From Streptomyces sp. NBC_00443 (GTDB taxonomy: Bacteria; Actinomycetota; Actinomycetes; Streptomycetales; Streptomycetaceae), in assembly GCF_036014175.1 (NCBI RefSeq), contig NZ_CP107917.1, positions 124,001 through 188,000 of the forward strand: a stretch of 64,000 nucleotides of DNA. Reading direction: 5' to 3'. Both the position numbers and the translations under genes were made by a program. Of this stretch, positions 46,447 to 56,241 are shown one piece after another. The notes below the pieces were generated by a model, which searched no databases, was not told the DNA's origin, and saw only the letters and a program-made list of their open reading frames with translations. Within the stretch, counting starts at the first letter, position 1, and every line of letters starts with the position of its first letter.

Positions 46447-47262
46447 ATGAGACTTCTCAACCGCCCTCTGCGCTCCCTGGAAGCGCTGGGCACCCAACTC
46501 ACCTTCTACGGCCACTCGTTGGCGTGGACCGGACGTACCCTGCGCCGCTACAAGAAGGAGATCCTCCGGCTGCTGGCCGAGGTGAGCTTCGGCCGGGGCG
46601 CGCTGGCGGTCGTGGGCGGCACGGTCGGCGTGATCGCCTTCCTGTCATTCTTCACCGGCACCGAAGTCGGCCTCCAGGGCTACGCGGCCCTCAACCAGCT
46701 CGGCACCTCCAACTTCGTCGCGTTCCTCTCGGCGTACTTCAACACCCGCGAGATCGCCCCGCTGGTGGCCGGACTCGCCCTGTCCGCGACCGTCGGCGCC
46801 GGGTTCACGGCCCAGCTGGGCGCGATGCGGATCAGCGAGGAGACCGACGCGCTCGAAGTGATGGGCGTGCCCTCGCTGCCGTTCCTGGTGACGACGAGGA
46901 TGATCGCCGGATTCGTCGCGGTGATCCCGCTGTACGTGATCGGCCTGCTGTCCTCCTACGTCGCCGCCCGCACCATCACAACGGTCTACTACGGCCAGTC
47001 GGCCGGCACCTATGACCACTACTTCCAGCAGTACCTGCCACCGGTCGACGTGTTGTGGTCCTTCGGCAAAGTGCTCGTGTTCGCTGTCCTGATCATCCTC
47101 GTCCACTGCTTCTACGGCTACTACGCCGGCGGCGGCCTGGCGGGCGTCGGCGTGGCAGTGGGCCGTGCGGTGCGGACCTCGATCGTGGCGATCAACGTCC
47201 TCGACTTCTTCCTGTCGCTCGCGATATGGGGCGCCAGCACGACCGTACGGATCGCGGGGTGA
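46447..47262 (+). CDS. MlaE/YrbE-type permease, second of two
   Basis: A 271-residue permease. VGAGFTAQLGAMRISEETDA, followed by LEVMGVPSLPFLVTTRMIAG, is the MlaE core. It pairs with the first permease as YrbE1A/1B do in mycobacteria. The stop overlaps the GTG of the first Mce gene. Confidence 0.9.
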   Translation: MRLLNRPLRSLEALGTQLTFYGHSLAWTGRTLRRYKKEILRLLAEVSFGRGALAVVGGTVGVIAFLSFFTGTEVGLQGYAALNQLGTSNFVAFLSAYFNTREIAPLVAGLALSATVGAGFTAQLGAMRISEETDALEVMGVPSLPFLVTTRMIAGFVAVIPLYVIGLLSSYVAARTITTVYYGQSAGTYDHYFQQYLPPVDVLWSFGKVLVFAVLIILVHCFYGYYAGGGLAGVGVAVGRAVRTSIVAINVLDFFLSLAIWGASTTVRIAG

Positions 47263-48512
47263 GCCGCCGGATGAGGGTGCTGAGACTGCGGTTGTACGGC
47301 GTCGTCTTCATCGCCGTACTCGCATTGCTGCTGGGGCTGTCGGTCGCGGTCTACCGACAGGTGTTCACGCCGGTAGTGCGTATCACGCTGGAGGCCGACA
47401 GCCTGGGCAACCAGCTCGATCCGCGGGCCGACGTCAAGCTGCGCGGGCTGCTGGTCGGCGAGGTGCGCGAGGTGCGCGCCGACGGGACGAAGGCGACGCT
47501 CGACATCGCGCTCAAGCCGGAGCATGTCGCGTACATTCCCTCCGACGTGCACGCGCGCCTGCTGCCCAAGACGCTGTTCGGCGAGAAGTACGTCGACCTG
47601 GTGCCGCCCGCCGGCTCGTCCGCCCGCCCCATCCGTGCCGGCGACGTCATTACCCAGGACCGCACCCGTGCCGGCATCGAGGTGCAGCAGCTCATGAACG
47701 ACCTGCTGCCCCTGCTGCGAACCGTCCAGCCCGGCAAGCTCAACGCCACCCTCTCCGCGTTCGCAACAGCCCTCGAAGGCCGCGGCGACCGGATCGGCGA
47801 CAACCTCACGCGCCTGGAGGCCTACCTGCGCCGCCTCAACCCCCACCTGCCCTCCCTCACCGAGGACATCGCCCGCTTCGCCGAGGTCGCCGAGATCTAC
47901 GGCGACGCGGCGCCCGACCTGATGGACATCCTGCGCAACACCGTCACCACCAGCCGCACCATCGTCGAGCAGAAGGACCAGCTGGCGGCGGCATTGAGAA
48001 CCACGGCGACCGTCGCCGGCACCACAGAGGACTTCCTCGACGCGAACGGCGACCGGCTGATCGCCCTCGGCCAGGTCTCCCGCCCGACGCTGGAGCTGTT
48101 CGCCCGCTACTCCCCCGAGTACCCGTGTCTGCTGGCCGGTCTGGTCCGGCAGGAGAAGGCCTCGGAAGAGGCGTTCCGGGGCGGCAAGATGCACATCACG
48201 CTGGAGGTCGTGCGGCCTCAGGGTGCCTACGAGCCGGGCGAGGAGCCGCGGTACGGCGAGCGGTCGGGGCCCCACTGCCGTGATCTGCCGAGTCCGCCGG
48301 TGCCGGCTCCCGGGGCCCACCTCAACGACGGTTCGGAGTCCGGGGGGTCATCCTCCAGCGGCCCGCGCGGCGTGACCGCCACCCGGGCCGAGCAGCGGGC
48401 CCTCGACTCGCTCGTGGCCCCTGTCCTGGGGGTGCCCGCAGACGAGGTGCCGCCGGTCGCGACACTGCTGTTCGGGCCGCTGGCGCGCGGGACGGCGGTG
48501 AGTGTGGCATGA
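47259..48512 (+). CDS. MCE family protein, first (MceA-like)
   Basis: A 417-residue protein with an N-terminal membrane anchor (VVFIAVLALLLGLSVAVYRQ) and an MCE/MlaD domain (about 40-115, with LGNQLDPRADVKLRGLLVGE and VHARLLPKTLFGEKYVDLVP). A long helical region and a Ser/Gly-rich tail follow. The pattern of one MCE domain plus a helical tail that forms a hexameric tunnel is known for this family. GTG start overlaps the permease stop. Confidence 0.9.
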   Translation: MSRRMRVLRLRLYGVVFIAVLALLLGLSVAVYRQVFTPVVRITLEADSLGNQLDPRADVKLRGLLVGEVREVRADGTKATLDIALKPEHVAYIPSDVHARLLPKTLFGEKYVDLVPPAGSSARPIRAGDVITQDRTRAGIEVQQLMNDLLPLLRTVQPGKLNATLSAFATALEGRGDRIGDNLTRLEAYLRRLNPHLPSLTEDIARFAEVAEIYGDAAPDLMDILRNTVTTSRTIVEQKDQLAAALRTTATVAGTTEDFLDANGDRLIALGQVSRPTLELFARYSPEYPCLLAGLVRQEKASEEAFRGGKMHITLEVVRPQGAYEPGEEPRYGERSGPHCRDLPSPPVPAPGAHLNDGSESGGSSSSGPRGVTATRAEQRALDSLVAPVLGVPADEVPPVATLLFGPLARGTAVSVA

Positions 48513-49561
48513 GGACCGCAGGCGCGCGGCAGACCGCTGCTCCCCTCATCAAGTTCAGCGTTTTCGCGCTGGTGACCATCCTGGCCACGGCCCTCCTCGC
48601 CGCCACCATCGTGAACATCTCCTTCGCCCCCGAGCATCGCTATCGCGCGGTGTTCAGCGACGTCACCGGCCTTGAGGAGGGCGACGACATCCGCGTCGCC
48701 GGAGTGCGGGTCGGCGAGATCGAGGGCATCCGGATCAAGGACCGGACGCTGGCCGAGGTCACCTTCACCGTCGGCCAGGACCGGCCACTGCTCACCAGCA
48801 CGGGCGCCGTCATCCGGTACCGCAACCTGGTCGGGCAGCGGTATGTCGCGCTGACCGAGGGCACGGGCGACGGCACCCGGCTGCTGCGGCCCGGCGCGAC
48901 GATCCCGCTGGCGCGCACGCAACCGGCGTTGGACCTCAACGCGCTGCTCAACGGCTTCAAGCCCCTGTTCGCCGCGCTCAGCCCGAAGGACGTCAACCAG
49001 CTCGCCACCGAGATCATCAAGACCCTCCAGGGCGAGGGTGGCACCGTCAACAGCCTGCTCGTGCACACGGCGTCGCTCACCTCGACGCTGGCCGGCCGCG
49101 ATCAGCTGATCGGCTCGGTGATCGACAACCTCAACACCGTGCTGAAGACGCTCGACAAACGCGGAACCCGCTTCTCCGGCCTCCTCAAGCAGTTGCGCCG
49201 GGTCATCTCGGGCCTGTCCGCCGACCGCAAGCCCATCGGGGAGTCGCTGGTGAGCATCGGCGATCTGACCGAGGCCACCTCGGGACTGCTGAAGGACGCG
49301 CGTCCGCCGCTGAAGGACGACATCGCCGAGCTGACCGAGCTCACCGGAACGCTGAACGACAACGAGAAGACAGTGGAGGGCGTCCTGAAGCGGCTGCCGA
49401 ACAAGCTCAACGAGCTGACGGGGACGGCGTCCTACGGCTCGTGGTTCAACTTCTACCTGTGCGACTTCGACGGGCGGATCGTACTGCCGAAGACGAAGTC
49501 GACGTCACAGCAGGTACTCACGCCTGATCTGCATGTGGCGAGGGCGAGGTGCGGGTCATGA
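48509..49561 (+). CDS. MCE family protein, second (MceB-like)
   Basis: A 350-residue protein with anchor (FALVTILATALLAATIVNIS) and MCE domain (about 40-120, with VFSDVTGLEEGDDIRVAGVR and VIRYRNLVGQRYVALTEGTG). Helical tail with heptad-like repeats and ending in a conserved GSWFNFYLC segment typical of MceB/C/D-type ends. Overlaps by ATGA at the front and four bases at the end. Confidence 0.9.
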   Translation: MRTAGARQTAAPLIKFSVFALVTILATALLAATIVNISFAPEHRYRAVFSDVTGLEEGDDIRVAGVRVGEIEGIRIKDRTLAEVTFTVGQDRPLLTSTGAVIRYRNLVGQRYVALTEGTGDGTRLLRPGATIPLARTQPALDLNALLNGFKPLFAALSPKDVNQLATEIIKTLQGEGGTVNSLLVHTASLTSTLAGRDQLIGSVIDNLNTVLKTLDKRGTRFSGLLKQLRRVISGLSADRKPIGESLVSIGDLTEATSGLLKDARPPLKDDIAELTELTGTLNDNEKTVEGVLKRLPNKLNELTGTASYGSWFNFYLCDFDGRIVLPKTKSTSQQVLTPDLHVARARCGS

Positions 49562-50703
49562 GCCGCAAGCAAGGTCCCGAGCCGCTGTTCAAGGTACGGG
49601 TGGAGCCACCACGGCTGCCGAAGATACGGCTCCTGCCGCACCGCAGGCCGCGTCCGCAGCCGCTGTTCAAGGTGCACGTCGAGCCGCCCAAGTTGCCGAA
49701 TCTGCGGATCCGCCGACCACGCCTCATCCCCTTCCGCGACCGCGACCCCGTCGTCATCGGCACCGTCGGCCTCACCGCCCTCGCCCTGCTGGCCGTGGCC
49801 GCCTTCAACGCCGACCGCCTGCCGGTGATCGGCGCCGGCGAGACGTACAGCGCGGCCTTCGCGGAGGCGGGCGGGCTCAAGCCCGGTGATGAGGTGCGGG
49901 TCGCCGGGGTCAAGGTCGGCAAGGTCGAGGAGGTCGACCTCGACGGCGACCACGTCAAGATCACCTTCAAGATCAAGGGCGAGCCAGGCTTCGGGACGGA
50001 GACCGGCGCGTCGATTCGGGTCAAGACGATCCTTGGCGCGAAGTACATCGCACTGCACCCCAAGGGCGGAGGCCAGTTGGCGCCCGGCAGCGAGATACCG
50101 CTGAAACGCACGGTCCCCGCGTACGACGTCGTACAGGCGTTCAGCGACCTCACCACGACATCGGAGAAGGTCGACACCGACCGCGCGGCAAAAGCGCTGG
50201 ACACCATCTCGACGACCTTCGAGGACTCCCCCGCCGAGGTGCGGGCGTCCCTCAAGGGCCTGTCGCAGATCTCCCGGACGGTGGCCTCCCGCGACAAGGC
50301 GCTGCGTGAGCTGCTCGACCACGCGAAGGGCGTCACGGGCGTACTGGCCAACCGATCCGACGACTTCACCGCCCTGGTCAAGGACGGCGACAAGCTGTTC
50401 AAAGAGATCAGCAAGCGACGCGAGGCGATCCACAGACTGCTGAAGAGCTCCGCCGCGCTCGGCATCCAGCTCTCCGGCCTGGTCCAGGACAACGACAAGG
50501 AGATCGGGCCCGCGCTCAAGGGCCTGAACCGCGTGGTGACGATGCTCGAACGGAACCAATCCAGTCTGGACCGGAGCATCAAGCTCCTTGCGCCCTATGT
50601 GCGGCTCTTCACCAACACCCTCGGCAACGGCCGCTGGTTCGACTCCTACGTCCAGAACCTGGTCGCGGCTCCGGTGGTACCGCGGACGGGAGGGGCGCAG
50701 TGA
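49558..50703 (+). CDS. MCE family protein, third (MceC-like), with duplicated N-terminal motif
   Basis: A 381-residue protein. Before the anchor (VIGTVGLTALALLAVAAFNA) lies a cytosolic stretch of some 50 residues in which PLFKVRVEPPRLPKIR is repeated as PLFKVHVEPPKLPNLR. The MCE domain (about 80-160) reads AEAGGLKPGDEVRVAGVKVG and IRVKTILGAKYIALHPKGGG. The helical tail ends in NGRWFDSYVQNL. ATG at 49558 overlaps the upstream stop. Confidence 0.9.
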   Translation: MSRKQGPEPLFKVRVEPPRLPKIRLLPHRRPRPQPLFKVHVEPPKLPNLRIRRPRLIPFRDRDPVVIGTVGLTALALLAVAAFNADRLPVIGAGETYSAAFAEAGGLKPGDEVRVAGVKVGKVEEVDLDGDHVKITFKIKGEPGFGTETGASIRVKTILGAKYIALHPKGGGQLAPGSEIPLKRTVPAYDVVQAFSDLTTTSEKVDTDRAAKALDTISTTFEDSPAEVRASLKGLSQISRTVASRDKALRELLDHAKGVTGVLANRSDDFTALVKDGDKLFKEISKRREAIHRLLKSSAALGIQLSGLVQDNDKEIGPALKGLNRVVTMLERNQSSLDRSIKLLAPYVRLFTNTLGNGRWFDSYVQNLVAAPVVPRTGGAQ

Positions 50704-51836
50704 ACCTCCCTGTCAGGCTGAGAAAGCGACTGGCCCTGCTCACCGCGCTGTCCCTCGTCGCCGCGATTACGTACGTCCTGTGGCCACGCCCCGAGCCAGT
50801 CCGCGTCACGGCGTACTTCCCGCGCACGGTCGGCATCTACCCCGGTTCGGACGTCCGTGTCCTGGGCGTACGGATCGGCGAGGTCAAGGAGATCAGGCCG
50901 GAGGGCGGCAGGGTGCGGGTGAAGCTGGAGTACGAGGCGGACCGCAGAATCCCGGCCGAAGCACAGGCGGCGATCATCAACTCCTCGGTGGTCAGCGACC
51001 GTTATGTGCAGCTGCTACCGGTGTACCGGGGCGGTCCGGTGCTGCGGGACGGGGGCGAGATCCCCGAGTCGCGCACGGCCGTACCGGTCGAGCTGGACCG
51101 TATCTTCGACAGCCTGCACACCACAGCCGAGGCGCTCGGCCCCGAGGGCGCCAACAAGGACGGGGCCCTGTCCCGGCTGCTCGGAGTGAGCGCGGACAAC
51201 CTCGACGGCCAGGGCAAGAACCTCAACCAGACGGTCGAGGACCTCTCGAAGGCAGTGACGACCCTCTCCAACGGCCGCACGGACCTGTTCGGCACGATCC
51301 GGAACCTCCAGGTCTTCACGGCGGCGCTGGCGGCCGACGACAAGAGCGTGCGGTCGTTCAACGGCAGCCTCGCGAGGGTCGCCGAGCAACTGGCGGGCGA
51401 GCGCAAGGACTTGGCGGCGGCGCTGAAGAACCTCGGGACGGCGCTGGGCGACGTGTCCGGCTTCGTGAGGAGGAACAAGAAGTCGCTGACCGAGAACGTG
51501 GAGGGTCTGAGCAAGGTGACAAAGGTGCTCGTCACCCAACGGGCCGCGCTGGAGGAGCTTTTGGAGGTGGCCCCGACCGGCATGTCGAACCTCAACAACG
51601 CCTACAACCCGTCGGCCGGCACCCTCGACACCCGCAACAACGCCGATCACGCGCAGGATCCAGCTTCGCTACTGTGCTCGCTGCTCAGGACGACCGGGGA
51701 CGAGGGCGGAAAGAACCCGGGCTGTAAGGAGTTGGAGAGGCTCTTCGACTCCCTGCCGGAGTTGCCGCAGGGCGGCCCGGCGGTCACCGGCACGGTCGAC
51801 CGCACCCTCGGCGGAATCCTGGAGGCCGGCGCATGA
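50700..51836 (+). CDS. MCE family protein, fourth (MceD-like)
   Basis: A 378-residue protein with anchor (LALLTALSLVAAITYVLWPR), MCE domain (about 32-110, with YFPRTVGIYPGSDVRVLGVR and IINSSVVSDRYVQLLPVYRG), a helical tail, and a cysteine pair near the end (LLCSLLRTTGDEGGKNPGCK). GTG start in a four-base overlap. Confidence 0.9.
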   Translation: MNLPVRLRKRLALLTALSLVAAITYVLWPRPEPVRVTAYFPRTVGIYPGSDVRVLGVRIGEVKEIRPEGGRVRVKLEYEADRRIPAEAQAAIINSSVVSDRYVQLLPVYRGGPVLRDGGEIPESRTAVPVELDRIFDSLHTTAEALGPEGANKDGALSRLLGVSADNLDGQGKNLNQTVEDLSKAVTTLSNGRTDLFGTIRNLQVFTAALAADDKSVRSFNGSLARVAEQLAGERKDLAAALKNLGTALGDVSGFVRRNKKSLTENVEGLSKVTKVLVTQRAALEELLEVAPTGMSNLNNAYNPSAGTLDTRNNADHAQDPASLLCSLLRTTGDEGGKNPGCKELERLFDSLPELPQGGPAVTGTVDRTLGGILEAGA

Positions 51837-53155
51837 GCGTGCTGCGCGTGAGCGTGCTGCGCCGGGGCGGGACGGCGGCCTGGGCGGCCGTCGGTTCGCT
51901 GCTCCTCTCCGGCTGCGAGTTCAACGGTTGGCACGACGTGCAGCTGCCCGGCGGAGCGGCCTCGGACGGCAACGCGTATCACGTCACAGTCGAGTTCCGT
52001 GACGTCCTCGACCTGGTGCCGCAGTCGGCGGTGAAGGTCAACAACGTCACCGTGGGCGCGGTGGAGAAGGTGGAGCTGGACGGCTGGCACGCGCGCGTAC
52101 GCCTCCGGGTCGGCGACTCGGTCAAGCTGCCCGCCAACGCGATCGCGGAGCTACGCCAGACCAGCGTGCTCGGCGAGAAGTATGTGGCGCTGTCCAAGCC
52201 GACGGACACCACACCGGTAGGGCGCCTCGGCGACGGCGACGCGATCCCGTTGTCCCGCAGCGGCCGCAATCCGGAGATCGAGGAGGTGCTGTCCGCCCTG
52301 TCCGCGCTACTCAACGGCGGTGGAGTGGCGCAGCTCAAGACGATCACCGTGGAGCTGAACAATGCGCTGGAAGGACGGGAGAACCGGGTCAGGTCGCTAC
52401 TGAAGGAACTGAACACGTTCCTGGGCGGCCTGGACAAGCAGAAGGGCGACATCGTCCGGGCCCTGAAGGCCGTGGACCGACTCGCCAAGCGCCTTGGCAA
52501 GGAGAAGAAGACCATCGCCGAGGCCGTGGACGCGATGCCGCCGGCCCTGAAGGTCCTGGCCGACCAGCGGCGCGACCTGACGCGGATGCTCACGGCGTTG
52601 TCGAAGCTCGGAAAGACAGGCACCAGGGTGGTCAACGCCTCGCACGACGACACAGTCGCGAACCTGAAGCGGCTGCGCCCGATCCTGCAACAACTCAACA
52701 AGGCCGGAAGCGACCTGCCCAACGCCTTGGAGCTGCTGACCACTTATCCCTTCCCCCGCAACGCGGTGGACGCCATCAAGGGCGACTACGTCAACCTCCA
52801 CATCACGGCTGACCTCGATCTGGCCGGGATCTACGGCAACTTGACGGAGAAGCCGGGCGGCAGTCGGGGTGGCGAAGGGCAGACCCAGGGGCCCGAGCTC
52901 CCGAAGCCCCCAGACCTCCCGGACGTACCGGATCTCCCGAGCCTGCCGACCGTGCCGACACCCACCGCGCTCCCGAGCACACCGAGCGTGCCGTCGTCCC
53001 CCTCGGCCCCTTCCGACGGCAGTGGCGACCCGCTGTGCCCACCGGTGTGCACCAGCAGCTACAGCGATTACGGCAGTTACGGCACCGGAAGCGACTGGCC
53101 GAAGGGGATCGACCTCGCACTGGCCGAGCTGATGCTGAAGGGAGTCCAGCCGTGA
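51833..53155 (+). CDS. MCE family lipoprotein, fifth (MceE-like)
   Basis: A 440-residue lipoprotein (lipobox LLLSGC, Cys28), as is usual for the fifth Mce gene (LprK/MceE type). MCE domain about 50-135 (VEFRDVLDLVPQSAVKVNNV and AELRQTSVLGEKYVALSKPT). The C-terminal 90 residues are Pro/Ser-rich (PELPKPPDLPDVPDLPSLP), followed by a Cys pair in CPPVC and an aromatic SYSDYGSYG stretch. The Pro-rich motif is shared with the sigma-like factor upstream. Confidence 0.9.
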   Translation: MSVLRVSVLRRGGTAAWAAVGSLLLSGCEFNGWHDVQLPGGAASDGNAYHVTVEFRDVLDLVPQSAVKVNNVTVGAVEKVELDGWHARVRLRVGDSVKLPANAIAELRQTSVLGEKYVALSKPTDTTPVGRLGDGDAIPLSRSGRNPEIEEVLSALSALLNGGGVAQLKTITVELNNALEGRENRVRSLLKELNTFLGGLDKQKGDIVRALKAVDRLAKRLGKEKKTIAEAVDAMPPALKVLADQRRDLTRMLTALSKLGKTGTRVVNASHDDTVANLKRLRPILQQLNKAGSDLPNALELLTTYPFPRNAVDAIKGDYVNLHITADLDLAGIYGNLTEKPGGSRGGEGQTQGPELPKPPDLPDVPDLPSLPTVPTPTALPSTPSVPSSPSAPSDGSGDPLCPPVCTSSYSDYGSYGTGSDWPKGIDLALAELMLKGVQP

Positions 53156-54390
53156 TCACACGTACGGTCAAGGCCCAGCTTCTCGCCTTCACCACCATCA
53201 CCGCCGTAGGCGTGTCGTACGTCGGCGCCGAGTACACGGGGCTGGTGGACGAGGTACTGGACCGCGGCTACACGGTCCAGGCGGACTTCACCGAATCCGG
53301 GGGCATTTTCCCCGGCGCCGAGGTGACGTATCGCGGGGCGCCGGTGGGCAGGGTGGACGCGCTGCACCTGACGGGCACCGACGGCGTGTCGGTTGCCCTG
53401 GACATCGAGGACGGGGCACCGCGCATCCCGGCGAACACATTCGCCGTGGTGGCGAACCGTTCGGCGGTGGGCGAGCAGTACGTCGACCTGCAACCTCGCA
53501 ACTCCCACGGACCCTATCTGCTCGACGGCAGCACGATCCCGCGCGAGAGAACACGCGTACCCCTGCCGACGACGGATCTGATCCTCAGCCTGGACCGCCT
53601 GGTGAACTCGGTGGGCAAGGACGATCTGCAGGTCACGGTCGACGAGTTGGGCAAGGCGTTCGCGGGAACGGGCCCGAACCTCAGCCGTCTGGTGGACTCG
53701 GGCAACGAGCTGGTGGAGTCGGCGTCGGAGGCGCTGCCGGAAACGATCGCGCTCATCGAGGACTCACGGAAGGTACTGAAGACACAGGCTGACCAGGGCT
53801 CGTCCATCAAGTCGTTCGCAAGCGATCTGGCGACGCTCACGGCGCAGTTGAAGGCGAGCGACGGAAACCTGCGCAGGCTGATCGGCAACGCGAGGCCGGC
53901 GGCACAGGAGGTGAACTCGCTGCTGAAGTCGGTGTCGCCGAGGCTCTCGATCCTGCTGGCGAACCTGATCAGCGGCGGCCAGGTGACGATGGCGCGTCTG
54001 CCCGGCGTGGAGCAGGCCCTGGTCACCTTCCCGGTGATGGTGGCGGGCAGCTACACGGTCATTCCCGGCGACGGCACCACCCACTTCGGCCTGGTGGTGA
54101 ACGCCGACGACCCGCCGGCCTGCACGCAGGGCTACGGCACGGCCCGCCGCGACCCTGCCGACACCAGCACACGCGAGGCGAACACCAACGCCCGCTGCAC
54201 GCTCCCGCAGGGCAGCGAGTCATCCGTACGAGGCGCACAGAACGCGCCCTACGTGACCCCGTACGACCCGGAGACCGGCACCACCGCCGGCCCGGACGGA
54301 AGGGCCGTCGAGATCGGCTCGAAGGGCGGCCAGCAGGCCGTGTTCGGAAAGGAGTCGTGGCAATGGCTACTCGTTGGCCCCATGGCATGA
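53152..54390 (+). CDS. MCE family protein, sixth (MceF-like)
   Basis: A 412-residue protein with short anchor (QLLAFTTITAVGVSYVGAEY), MCE domain (about 38-115, with DFTESGGIFPGAEVTYRGAP and FAVVANRSAVGEQYVDLQPR), helical tail, and a C-terminal secreted domain with Cys in PPACTQGYG and NARCTLPQG. GTG start in a four-base overlap. It completes the set of six. Confidence 0.9.
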   Translation: MITRTVKAQLLAFTTITAVGVSYVGAEYTGLVDEVLDRGYTVQADFTESGGIFPGAEVTYRGAPVGRVDALHLTGTDGVSVALDIEDGAPRIPANTFAVVANRSAVGEQYVDLQPRNSHGPYLLDGSTIPRERTRVPLPTTDLILSLDRLVNSVGKDDLQVTVDELGKAFAGTGPNLSRLVDSGNELVESASEALPETIALIEDSRKVLKTQADQGSSIKSFASDLATLTAQLKASDGNLRRLIGNARPAAQEVNSLLKSVSPRLSILLANLISGGQVTMARLPGVEQALVTFPVMVAGSYTVIPGDGTTHFGLVVNADDPPACTQGYGTARRDPADTSTREANTNARCTLPQGSESSVRGAQNAPYVTPYDPETGTTAGPDGRAVEIGSKGGQQAVFGKESWQWLLVGPMA

Positions 54391-54878
54391 AGAACTTGCG
54401 CAGCTCCATTTCACTGACGGCAGGACTCGTCGCCTCGACGGTCCTGACCACCGCACTCACGACTTGGCTGGCCCTCGGCCTCTACGCCCAACGCGAAGCG
54501 AACCAGGTCCGCCAGGACATCCTGGTCGCGGCCCGCCAGTCGGCGCTGAACTTCACTTCCCTCGACTACCGGCACTACGACCGTGACAGCGCGAACGTAC
54601 TGGCAGGCGCGACCGGCGACTTCAAGAAGCAGTTCGCCGCACAGACGGAGCAGCTGACACGACTCGTCGCGGCGAACAAGTCCGTATCCGAGGGCCAGGT
54701 CCTGGAGGCAGGCATCGTCCGCTCCGACGAGGACTCTGCCCGCGTCCTGGTCGTCGCCGACAGCCAGGTGACCAACACGGCTGCGCCCCAGGGAGAGTCG
54801 CGCACGTATCGCCTGCAACTGAACCTGGTGCACCGGGACGGCCGCTGGCTGACGTCCGACGTCGAGTTCGTCGGCTGA
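54363..54878 (+). CDS. Mce-associated membrane protein, first
   Basis: A 171-residue protein with one N-terminal membrane helix (SLTAGLVASTVLTTALTTWL, then ALGLYA) and a SnoaL/NTF2-like extracytoplasmic domain (ALNFTSLDYRHYDRDSANVL). Proteins of this kind follow mce operons in mycobacteria and streptomycetes. ATG at 54363 has AAGGAG eight bases upstream, so it begins inside the end of the sixth Mce gene. Confidence 0.85.
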   Translation: MATRWPHGMKNLRSSISLTAGLVASTVLTTALTTWLALGLYAQREANQVRQDILVAARQSALNFTSLDYRHYDRDSANVLAGATGDFKKQFAAQTEQLTRLVAANKSVSEGQVLEAGIVRSDEDSARVLVVADSQVTNTAAPQGESRTYRLQLNLVHRDGRWLTSDVEFVG

Positions 54879-54899
54879 CAAGTAACGAGGAGTACGACC

Positions 54900-55676
54900 A
54901 TGCCGAAGACGACCACCGGCCGCGCCCCCGGCATCACGACCGGGCGCACGATGACGGCGGCGGCCCGCGCGGCAGCCAAGCGCGCGGAACGCGGCCGCTA
55001 CAACGCCGACTCAGTGGCGGCCATCGACAGTGTGGGCGGGGACCGGTCCGAGCGCCCGCTCGCGGGCCGCACCGTGCTCGTCGAGGCCCCGAAAGACGGC
55101 TGGCAAGACCCGCCGGAGCCGTCACCGGAGGCGTTCGAGGAGGCCGAAACGCCGGAAAAGCCCGGCAAACCCGGCCCTCGAAGGCTGCTCACAGCACTGC
55201 TCGGCGCCTTGCTCGTGGCAGGTTTGGTGGCGGTCGCCATACTTGGGTGGCAGTACCGGGAGGGAGAGCGCACACAGGCTGCCCGCACCGACGCGGTCGA
55301 GGCCGCACGCAAGGCGGCACCGATCGTCCTGTCGTACGACTACCGCCACCTGGATCGCGACTTCGCGAGGGCTCGCACCCACCTCACTGGGGACTTCAGC
55401 AGGGAGTACGGAAAGACGACGGAGACCGTGGTGGGCCCGACGGCGAAGAAGTACCAAGGCGTGGTGAAGGCGACGATCGCCGCCCCTCCTTCCGGCGGAA
55501 CCCCGGCAGCCTCCGTCGCCTCGGCCTCCCCGGACGAAGTCGTGGTCCTGCTCTTCGTCAACCAGGTCACCGAGAGCACGCAGGTATCGGGGTCCCGGTT
55601 GGACCTGAACCGGGTGCGGATGACGATGGCCCGCACGACGGAGCGGTGGAAGGTGAGCGCGGTCGACGCACTCTGA
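54900..55676 (+). CDS. Mce-associated membrane protein, second
   Basis: A 258-residue protein. A basic, Ala-rich and then Pro/Glu-rich cytosolic leader of some 95 residues is followed by a helix (LLTALLGALLVAGLVAVAIL) and an NTF2-like domain (VLSYDYRHLDRDFARARTHL) related to that of the upstream gene. A GAGGAG site precedes the ATG. It is the last gene of the cluster. Confidence 0.85.
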   Translation: MPKTTTGRAPGITTGRTMTAAARAAAKRAERGRYNADSVAAIDSVGGDRSERPLAGRTVLVEAPKDGWQDPPEPSPEAFEEAETPEKPGKPGPRRLLTALLGALLVAGLVAVAILGWQYREGERTQAARTDAVEAARKAAPIVLSYDYRHLDRDFARARTHLTGDFSREYGKTTETVVGPTAKKYQGVVKATIAAPPSGGTPAASVASASPDEVVVLLFVNQVTESTQVSGSRLDLNRVRMTMARTTERWKVSAVDAL

Positions 55677-55858
55677 CAGAAAAGCCTTGCCATCGCTGCG
55701 CCGCCCTACGACCGTCGGGGTGGCGGCCGACGTCATCCAAAGAGACTGTGGCCACGATCTCGTTGCTCCCGGCGCACTGGGCCTCGTACGACGCACACGT
55801 GCGGCCGGGAGTGCGCCCCATCGCTTCGAGGAACTGGATGCGCACCACCGGCCGTGGT

Positions 55859-56241
55859 TCAGGCCCGGGTGTAGCCGCCGTCAGCGAAGAGTTCGGCGCC
55901 GGTGACGAACGACGAGGCCTCCAAAGCCAGGAAGAGGGCGGCCTCGGCGATTTCCTCGGCGTCGGCCAGCCGCCCCAGTGGCACGACGGCCTCGGCGAAC
56001 TGGTCGACGTCCGGCCCCGCGGCGCCCAGCAGGCCAGGGGTCCGCATGGGTCCCGGGCTGAGCACGTTGACCCGGAATCGGCGCTCCCTCGACTGCCGGG
56101 CCCAGTTGTGCACGAGGTTGCTCACTGCCGCCTTCGAGGCGCTGTAGACCTCGAGCTGCTCATTGGGCCGCACGCTGTTGCTCGAGCCGACGACCAGGAT
56201 GGAGGCGTTCTCCGCCAGCAGCGGAAGCGCAGACACCGCAC
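55859..56241 (-). pseudogene. Short-chain dehydrogenase (SDR), C-terminal half
   Basis: ILVVGSSNSVRPNEQLEVYS and ASKAAVSNLVHNWARQSRER contain the catalytic Ser and Tyr-x3-Lys of the SDR family, and VNVLSPGPMRTPGLLG, then a final ASSFVTGAELFADGGYTRA complete the end. The NAD-binding N-terminal half is absent. The frame upstream to 56332 is unrelated. Confidence 0.8.

Noticed and set aside
43527..47015. A 1162-codon + strand frame
   Set aside because: Only the first 330 codons look like protein. The remainder is an out-of-frame reading of the mce ATPase and permease genes.
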